Assembly (NCBI GenBank): GCA_007122945.1
Contig: SKSP01000268.1
Coordinates: 1 to 10,374, forward strand
DNA from: Ilumatobacteraceae bacterium
GTDB taxonomy: Bacteria; Actinomycetota; Acidimicrobiia; Acidimicrobiales; Ilumatobacteraceae
Reading direction: 5' to 3'
Length of the DNA: 10,374 nt
Of the stretch, positions 6,432-10,374 are shown in pieces. Within the stretch, counting starts at the first letter, position 1. Each line of letters starts with the position of its first letter. The notes under the pieces are model-generated. The model saw only the letters and a program-made list of their open reading frames with translations, did no database searches and was not told the origin of the DNA. The position numbers and the translations under genes are program-made.

Positions 6432-7811
6432 ATGTCCCCCGGTGCCAGCTCGAACCGTCCGTCCAGTCCGCTGCTCGGCCCGACGGTCGAGCTGTTGCAG
6501 CAGCTGATCCGCAACGAGTGCGTCAACGACGGCACCCCCGAGTCCGGGAACGAGGTGCGCAACGCCGACCTGTTGGAGGCGTATCTCGGGGGCGGCGGTC
6601 TGGACGTCGAGCGGTACGAGTCGCTGCCCGGCCGCGGCTCGCTCGTGGCCCGCATCGAGGGGTCCGACCCGTCCGCGCCGTCGCTGTGCCTGATGGGCCA
6701 CACCGATGTCGTCCCGGTGAACGCCGACTCGTGGTCACACGACCCGTTCGGCGGCGAGCGGATCCGCAACGCGGACGGCGACGAGGAGATCTGGGGCCGC
6801 GGCGCGATCGACATGTTGAACCTCACCTCGTCGATGGCGGTCGCGTTCCGGCACCTCGCCGAGACCGGGTTCCGCCCGCGGGGCACGCTGATCTACTTCG
6901 GCGTCGCCGACGAGGAGGCCGGCGGCACGTGGGGCGCCGAGTGGATGTTCGAGCACCACCCGGAGGCGATCGCGGCCGACTACGTGCTGACCGAGCTGGG
7001 CGGCTGGTCGGCGGTCGGCGGCGACGGCACCCGGCGGATCACGATCAACGTCGGCGAGAAGGGGTTGGCGTGGCGTCGGCTGCGCGTGCGCGGCACGCCG
7101 GGACACGGCTCGATGCCGTTCGGCGCCGACAACGCGCTGGTGACCGCCGCCGAGGTCGTGCGTCGGCTGGCGGCGTACCGGCCGGCACCGCACCTCGACG
7201 AGATCTGGCGCGGCCAGGTCGCCTCGATGGGGTTGCCCGACGACGTCGAGGCCGCCCTCCTCGACCCGGCCCGCGTGCTGTCGACGATCGAGCAGATGCC
7301 GACGCCGATCGCCCGCACCTGCCACGCCGCGACGCACACGACGATCTCGCCGAACGTCGCCCACGGGGGGCAGAAGACGAACACGATCCCCGACGTGATC
7401 GACCTCGACGTGGACATCCGCACGGTGCCGGGCACGAGCGAGGCCGATGTCGCCGCGCTGCTCGCCGATGCGTTGGGCGACCTCGCCGACCGCGTCGAGG
7501 TGACCGTGCTGCAGCAGTACGACCCGACCATCTCGCCGATCGGCAACCCGCTGTGGGACACGCTCGCCGAGCACACCCAGGTGGCGTACCCCGGCTCGCA
7601 GCTGATCCCGGGCATCGTGACCGGCGGGACCGACGCCCGCTTCTACCGCTCACGCGGCTCGGTCGCTTACGGGGCCGGGCTGTTCACGCCGCAGATGGAC
7701 TTCGCCACGTTCGGCCAGCGCTTCCACGGCAACGACGAGCGGGTCGACGTCGCCAGCCTCGACCTGGCGGTCGAGCTCTGGGTCGGGGTCGCCCGCGATC
7801 TGCTTGACTGA
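6432..7811 (+). CDS. M20 family metallopeptidase/deacylase
   Basis: The 459-residue zinc hydrolase has all M20 signature residues in order. MGHTDVVPV supplies H90 and D92, WGRGAIDM gives the bridging D127, and ADEEAGG gives catalytic E161 and metal ligand E162. TELGG gives E188, and RFHGNDERV supplies H432. The dimerisation domain sits in the middle (about 200-330) with the typical NTIPDVIDLDVDIRTVPG block. The family removes terminal amino acids or acyl groups from peptides and related amides; the actual substrate cannot be told by eye. There is no signal peptide, so it is cytoplasmic. The start ATG 6432 is preceded by TAGCCT at leaderless spacing; a longer frame upstream from 6348 overlaps the divergent ferritin-like gene and is not used. 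DUF3039 follows after 5 nt, suggesting an operon. Confidence 0.93.
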   Translation: MSPGASSNRPSSPLLGPTVELLQQLIRNECVNDGTPESGNEVRNADLLEAYLGGGGLDVERYESLPGRGSLVARIEGSDPSAPSLCLMGHTDVVPVNADSWSHDPFGGERIRNADGDEEIWGRGAIDMLNLTSSMAVAFRHLAETGFRPRGTLIYFGVADEEAGGTWGAEWMFEHHPEAIAADYVLTELGGWSAVGGDGTRRITINVGEKGLAWRRLRVRGTPGHGSMPFGADNALVTAAEVVRRLAAYRPAPHLDEIWRGQVASMGLPDDVEAALLDPARVLSTIEQMPTPIARTCHAATHTTISPNVAHGGQKTNTIPDVIDLDVDIRTVPGTSEADVAALLADALGDLADRVEVTVLQQYDPTISPIGNPLWDTLAEHTQVAYPGSQLIPGIVTGGTDARFYRSRGSVAYGAGLFTPQMDFATFGQRFHGNDERVDVASLDLAVELWVGVARDLLD

Positions 7812-7816
7812 ACCCC

Positions 7817-8134
7817 ATGTTGGATGTCGAGATGTCCGCGGTCGAGATGTCCGATCTCGAGACGCTCCCGGCGGAGACGATCCCGCAGACCGACGAGGTC
7901 ACCGAGACCGGCGAGCCGGTCGTCGCCCACATCGTCAAGACCGGGGAGGGCGAGTCGGCGGCCGCCAAGGTGCTCGAGGCGCGCATCACCGGCACCCCGC
8001 TCGAGGCGCTGTGCGGTCACGTGTGGGTGCCGTCGCGCGACCCGAGGCAGCTCCCGGTGTGTCAGCGGTGCAAGGAGATCTACGAGATGTACCGCGGGTT
8101 CAACGACGACCTGCCCGAGACACCGGGCGAGTGA
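7817..8134 (+). CDS. DUF3039 family protein
   Basis: The 105-residue protein has an acidic, variable N-terminus and the conserved DUF3039 core: VAHIVKTGEGESAAAKVLEA (36-55), ITGTPLEALCGHVWVPSRDP (57-76) and PVCQRCKEIYEMY (80-92). C66, C82 and C85 plus H38 or H68 form a likely zinc-binding cluster. The family is widespread in Actinobacteria and has no known function. It begins 5 nt after the M20 stop, and its stop overlaps the Nudix start (GTGA), so all three genes are probably translated from one mRNA. Near the N-terminus a 15-bp duplication repeats V-E-M-S. Confidence 0.88.
   Translation: MLDVEMSAVEMSDLETLPAETIPQTDEVTETGEPVVAHIVKTGEGESAAAKVLEARITGTPLEALCGHVWVPSRDPRQLPVCQRCKEIYEMYRGFNDDLPETPGE
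7826..7853 (+). repeat. 15-bp-period duplication in the DUF3039 N-terminus
   Basis: GTCGAGATGTCCG occurs at 7826-7838 and 7841-7853 (period 15), keeping the frame and encoding VEMSA-VEMSD in the non-conserved N-terminal tail. Confidence 0.8.
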
Positions 8135-8703
8135 CGGGCAGCCCGCCGCGCCCCGGTGAGCCGGGCCCCGGTGAGCCGCGCCCTGGTGAGCCGGGCGCGG
8201 CTGGGGCGCCGCGCATCCGGCAGTCGGTACGGGCGCTGATCGTCGACACCGACGATCGCGTGCTGCTCGTCCGCTTCGAGTTCCCCGACGCCACGGTGTG
8301 GGCGCTGCCGGGCGGGGGCGTCGAGCCCGACGAGGAGCCACTCGACGCGCTGCAGCGTGAACTGGCCGAGGAGCTCGGCCTGGTCGGCGCCGTGGTCGGA
8401 CCGCACGTGTGGGACCGTCTGCACCTCGTCCGGTTCTCGCACGGCCGGTCGACGGGCGGCTTGCCGCCCCGGTGGGACGGCCAGCGCGACCGGATCCACC
8501 TCGTGCGGACCCCGCCGTTCGAGCCGTCCCCGCAGCTGTCGTGGGACGAACTGCGCGCCGAGCGCCTCCACGAGATCCGCTGGTGGACGCTCCCCGAGGT
8601 GCGCGCCCACGCCGGTCGGTTCGCCCCCCGCCGCCTCGCCGACCACCTCGCCACCCTGCTGCGCCACGGTCCGCCGCCCGCCCCCGTCGACACCGGCGAG
8701 TAG
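8131..8703 (+). CDS. Nudix hydrolase
   Basis: The 190-residue protein contains a full Nudix box at 62-84 (GGVEPDEEPLDALQRELAEE then LGL) matching Gx5Ex7REUxEExGU without deviation. It would hydrolyse a nucleoside diphosphate linked to another moiety, with Mg2+ bound by the REUxEE glutamates. The preceding strand ALIVDTDDRVLLVRF and the later WWTLPEVRAH segment fit the fold. The substrate is unknown. The start GTG 8131 overlaps the DUF3039 stop (GTGA), implying translational coupling. Residues 8-22 are a Pro-Gly-Glu-Pro repeat from three 15-bp tandem units, outside the catalytic fold. The TAG stop at 8701 is the first base triplet of another tandem array. Confidence 0.92.
   Translation: MTGSPPRPGEPGPGEPRPGEPGAAGAPRIRQSVRALIVDTDDRVLLVRFEFPDATVWALPGGGVEPDEEPLDALQRELAEELGLVGAVVGPHVWDRLHLVRFSHGRSTGGLPPRWDGQRDRIHLVRTPPFEPSPQLSWDELRAERLHEIRWWTLPEVRAHAGRFAPRRLADHLATLLRHGPPPAPVDTGE
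8151..8195 (+). repeat. three 15-bp tandem units in the Nudix N-terminus
   Basis: CCCCGGTGAGCCGGG (8151), CCCCGGTGAGCCGCG (8166) and CCCTGGTGAGCCGGG (8181) are in frame and encode PGEPGPGEPRPGEPG, a flexible linker-like N-terminus. Confidence 0.9.
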
Positions 8704-8790
8704 CCCGTCCCCTACCCCTTCACCCCCTTCACCTGCTTCGAGTAGCCCGTCCCCTACCCCCTTCACCTGCTTCGGGTAGCCCGTCCCCCT
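8701..8790 (+). repeat. tandem repeat beginning at the Nudix stop codon
   Basis: A unit that starts TAGCCCGTCCCCTACCCC and ends TTCACCTGCTTCG(A/G)G occurs at 8701-8742 (42 bp, with an extra internal CTTCACCC-like repeat) and 8743-8776 (34 bp), followed by a partial third copy TAGCCCGTCCCC at 8777. Each copy begins with TAG and the first TAG ends the Nudix gene. On the plus strand the array is pyrimidine-rich. I see no ORF in 8704-8893. Confidence 0.9.
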
Positions 8791-8806
8791 CGACCGGCTG
8801 CGACCC

Positions 8807-8859
8807 CGGTTCGTGTCGGCACATCCGACGTCGGCAGCGAGATGCGCCGACACGAACCG
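8807..8859. repeat. long inverted repeat / hairpin in the convergent gap
   Basis: CGGTTCGTGTCGGC (8807-8820) and GCCGACACGAACCG (8846-8859) are perfect 14-bp complementary arms. After one A/C mismatch, CATC/GATG adds 4 more pairs, leaving a 15-nt loop (8826-8840). The loop region overlaps a perfect 10-bp palindrome CCGACGTCGG at 8825-8834. It lies between the convergent Nudix gene and the minus-strand DUF559 relic, so it may terminate both. Its length exceeds a normal terminator and no T-tract follows; a repeated extragenic palindrome is an alternative. Confidence 0.85.
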
Positions 8860-8893
8860 CCGGTGAGCCTCAGCCACGAGCGGAGCACCCCGG

Positions 8894-9167
8894 TCACGCC
8901 GCGGCGGCCAGGCCGAGGACGGCAGCCACGTCGGTCACGAGCTCGGTGGGCGCGCCGACGACCTGGTCGTACGCGAACTGGAGCGGGCGGTAGCCGTCGA
9001 GGACGAGCGCGTTGAGCCGCTCGGCGTCACGGGTCAGCTGGCTCGGGGTGCGGTGATACCGATATCCCAGCAGTTCGACTATCCCAGCAGTTCGACGATC
9101 ACCGGCGTGCCGGGGAAGCGGCAGTCGACCCGGACCAGCCGGGTCCGGGTGCGGGTCCGGGTGCGGG
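8894..9167 (-). pseudogene. DUF559-type (Vsr/restriction-endonuclease-like) relic: truncated and frameshifted
   Basis: Only the C-terminal part remains. The upstream piece reads LVRVDCRFPGTPVIVELLG and then meets a stop. The downstream piece, in another frame, repeats IVELLG and continues GYRYHRTPSQLTRDAERLN, ALVLDGYRPLQFAYDQVVGA and DVAAVLGLAAAA to the stop at 8894. This matches the C-terminal domain of actinobacterial DUF559 proteins (RVD...E..G..H....RD..R...L...G...L.F....V). The break is a perfect 17-bp tandem duplication (9063-9079, 9080-9096); deleting one copy joins the frames into ...PGTPVIVELLGYRYHRT.... The N-terminal part, usually including a wHTH-like region in such proteins, is absent: the reading frame runs straight into the oleD 3' end. 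No start codon is recognisable, so I treat it as dead. Confidence 0.8.
9063..9096. repeat. 17-bp perfect tandem duplication causing the frameshift
   Basis: TATCCCAGCAGTTCGAC occurs at 9063-9079 and again at 9080-9096 with no mismatch. Seventeen is not a multiple of 3, so it shifts the DUF559 reading frame. The absence of any divergence between the copies suggests a recent event. Confidence 0.93.
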
Positions 9168-9170
9168 TCA
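9141..9170. repeat. 12-bp tandem repeat spanning the oleD stop
   Basis: GGGTCCGGGTGC occurs at 9141 and 9153, followed by GGGTCA at 9165-9170. On the minus strand the oleD stop TGA (9170-9168) begins the first partial unit, as at the MFS and Nudix stops. In the relic's frame it encodes Thr-Arg repeats. Confidence 0.85.
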
Positions 9171-10178
9171 GGGCGTCGTGGGGTGGGTCGGGTTCGTGGT
9201 GAACCAGTGGTGGAGGCGGGCGAGGCCGGTGTCGAGGGGGACGTGGGGGGACCACCCGAGGTCGTCGCGGGCGGGGCGCGGGTCGAACCAGTGGGCGGTG
9301 CCGAGCTGCTCGGCGAGGAACCGGGTGAGCGGCGGCTCGGGATCGTCGGTGAACCGGGCGAGGCGGGGCCACACCCGCTCGACGACCGAGCCGGCCGTAC
9401 GGGCGGCGCGCAGCGGGACGTCGCGGGGGGCGAACGGGACACCGGCGGCGGCGCAGATCCCGGCGACGAGGTCGCGGATCGGTCGCGGTTCGCCGTTGGC
9501 GATCACGTAGGCGCGGCCCGAGCAGCGGGCGGCGGGCGCGACGGCGTCGAGCGCGGCGACGTGAGCGGCGACGGCGTTGTCGACGTAGGTGGTGTCGACC
9601 AGCGCGGTGCCGCCGCCGACGAGGGCGAGCCGGCCGGCTGCGGCCCGCTCCACGATGCGCCCGACGAGCTGGGTGTCGCCGGGGCCCCACACCAGATGAG
9701 GTCGCACGACCACCACGCCCATGTCGGAGCCGTCGGCGGCCAGCGCCCAGCGTTCGGCGAGAGCTTTGGACTCGGCGTACCACGCCCGGCGCCGACCGGT
9801 GACCGCCGGCTCCGCGCCCGCCCCCACGATGGCGTGACCGCTGTGGGCGACCGACGGTGACGAGACGTGGACGAACCTCGTCGCGCCTGCCTCCCGGGCG
9901 GCGGCGATGACGTTGAGGGTGCCCTCGACGTTGATCGAGCGGTAGTCGCTCCACGGGCCGACGACCCCCACCTTGGCGGCGCCGTGCACGACGGCGTCGC
10001 AGCGTGCTGCCGCCCGGGTGACGGCGGCTGCGTCGCGAACGTCGGCGAGCTCCTGCTCGGCGTCGAGGCCGTGCACGCGGCGGCGCTGGAGGCACACGAC
10101 CTCGTCGCCGCGCTCGAGCAGTGCTCCTGCCACGCCCCGCAGCAGCAGGCTGCCGGCACCGGTCACGAGCACCCTCAT
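9168..10178 (-). CDS. oleD: OleD-like NAD(P)-dependent 2-alkyl-3-ketoacid reductase (extended SDR)
   Basis: The 336-residue protein closely follows OleD of the Ole pathway, which reduces the 2-alkyl-3-keto acid made by OleA before OleC closes the beta-lactone. Shared blocks include DAVVHGAAKVGVVGPWSDY (61-79), INVEGTLNVIAAAREAG (82-98), HVSSPSVAH (104-112), the catalytic YAESK (Y134, K138), VVRPHLVWGPGDTQLV (157-172), VDTTYVDNAVAAH (194-206), YVIANGEPRPIRDLV (224-238) and PPLTRFLAEQLGTAHWF (282-298). The odd point is the N-terminus: VTGAGSLLLRG, where family members have TGxxGxxG, so two of three nucleotide-binding glycines are Ser10 and Leu13. ATG 10178 overlaps the OleC stop (ATGA), showing translational coupling; a longer frame to 10280 runs over oleC in another frame and is rejected. 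Confidence 0.9.
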   Translation of the reverse strand: MRVLVTGAGSLLLRGVAGALLERGDEVVCLQRRRVHGLDAEQELADVRDAAAVTRAAARCDAVVHGAAKVGVVGPWSDYRSINVEGTLNVIAAAREAGATRFVHVSSPSVAHSGHAIVGAGAEPAVTGRRRAWYAESKALAERWALAADGSDMGVVVVRPHLVWGPGDTQLVGRIVERAAAGRLALVGGGTALVDTTYVDNAVAAHVAALDAVAPAARCSGRAYVIANGEPRPIRDLVAGICAAAGVPFAPRDVPLRAARTAGSVVERVWPRLARFTDDPEPPLTRFLAEQLGTAHWFDPRPARDDLGWSPHVPLDTGLARLHHWFTTNPTHPTTP

Positions 10179-10374
10179 GCGGAGTTCCCCGCGAGGAGGC
10201 GCTCGGCCCACGCCGCCAACTCGGTGCGGTCGATCTTGGCGTTGTGGCGGATGTCGACCGGGAGCGAGGATCGGACGCACACCGCGGCCACCGGCATCGG
10301 AGCGAGCGCGGCCCGCACCCGGGCGGTGAGGTCGAGGTCGGCGAGCCCGTCGGACACCGCGTCGCGACGGGCGA
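10175..10374 (-). CDS. oleC: OleC-like beta-lactone synthetase, C-terminal end (runs off right edge)
   Basis: The last 65 residues of an AMP-forming-ligase superfamily protein are visible and the frame is open to the right edge, so the apparent GTG at 10357 is internal. The segment ends VAAVCVRSSLPVDIRHNAKI then DRTELAAWAERLLAGNSA. The PVDIRHNAKI block is characteristic of OleC, with Lys at the position of the A10 motif lysine of acyl-adenylate enzymes. OleC converts the beta-hydroxy acid from OleD into a beta-lactone using ATP. The identification rests on this short C-terminus plus the ATGA overlap with oleD, so a related acyl-CoA ligase is the alternative. OleA and OleB would be expected further right. 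Confidence 0.8.
   Translation of the reverse strand, partial: ARRDAVSDGLADLDLTARVRAALAPMPVAAVCVRSSLPVDIRHNAKIDRTELAAWAERLLAGNSA

Noticed and set aside
8807..8859. tRNA or structured ncRNA gene
   Set aside because: The arms form one simple stem without cloverleaf geometry, anticodon arm or TTCGANNC-type loop; a hairpin or repeat is the safer call.
8894..9167. Active restriction or defence gene (DUF559)
   Set aside because: The N-terminus is missing, no start codon is evident, and a 17-bp duplication shifts the frame; no methylase or toxin-antitoxin partner is adjacent.
9079..10095. 338-codon minus-strand frame containing the start of the DUF559 relic
   Set aside because: Only its last ~20 codons make sense (the relic); the rest is a shadow of oleD in another frame.

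Overview
The window is very G+C-rich with strongly G/C-ending codons. It carries families typical of Actinobacteria (DUF4031, DUF3039, an ACT-type malic enzyme, a DUF559 relic and the end of an ole cluster). A high-GC actinobacterium is well supported; an Acidimicrobiia/Ilumatobacter-like lineage is my inference and cannot be proven from 10 kb. I see no tRNA, rRNA, CRISPR array, transposase or phage gene. Most of the region looks like ordinary chromosome.

Layout, left to right. (1) 1-1000, minus strand: an ArsC-type arsenate reductase followed by the N-terminal part of an ABC-exporter membrane subunit that runs off the left edge. (2) 1044-2213, plus: a YbjJ-like MFS transporter, divergent from arsC, with a six-copy 13-14 bp tandem repeat starting exactly at its stop codon. 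(3) 2382-2810, plus: a small protein that looks like a RadC/JAB domain without its metal site, convergent with a DUF4031 protein (2820-3110, minus). (4) 3237-4016, plus: an HD-superfamily phosphohydrolase with an expanded Ala-His-Asp-Pro repeat inside the domain. It converges on a malic enzyme (4083-5561, minus) across a short repeat and hairpin. (5) 5657-5788, minus: a 43-residue single-TM protein upstream of the malic enzyme. (6) 5882-6367, minus: a ferritin-like protein, divergent from a plus-strand M20 peptidase - DUF3039 - Nudix cluster (6432-8703). (7) 8704-8893: gene-free, with stop-codon-containing repeats and a large near-perfect hairpin. (8) 8894-10374, minus: the C-terminus of OleC, complete OleD (overlapping ATGA), then a truncated DUF559 relic frameshifted by a 17-bp tandem duplication.

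Three themes go beyond gene content. First, there are many short (12-17 bp) tandem duplications. Several begin at or beside stop codons, others expand in frame inside genes, and one has frameshifted the DUF559 relic. Second, four start codons have a TAnnnT box 6-8 nt upstream and no clear Shine-Dalgarno, which suggests leaderless transcripts. Third, the ole genes indicate head-to-head fatty-acid condensation (beta-lactone/long-chain olefin chemistry), but this OleD has lost two glycines of its nucleotide-binding motif. I did not find a clear new multi-gene defence or biosynthetic system. The best leads are the stop-codon repeats, the hairpin and the odd OleD.
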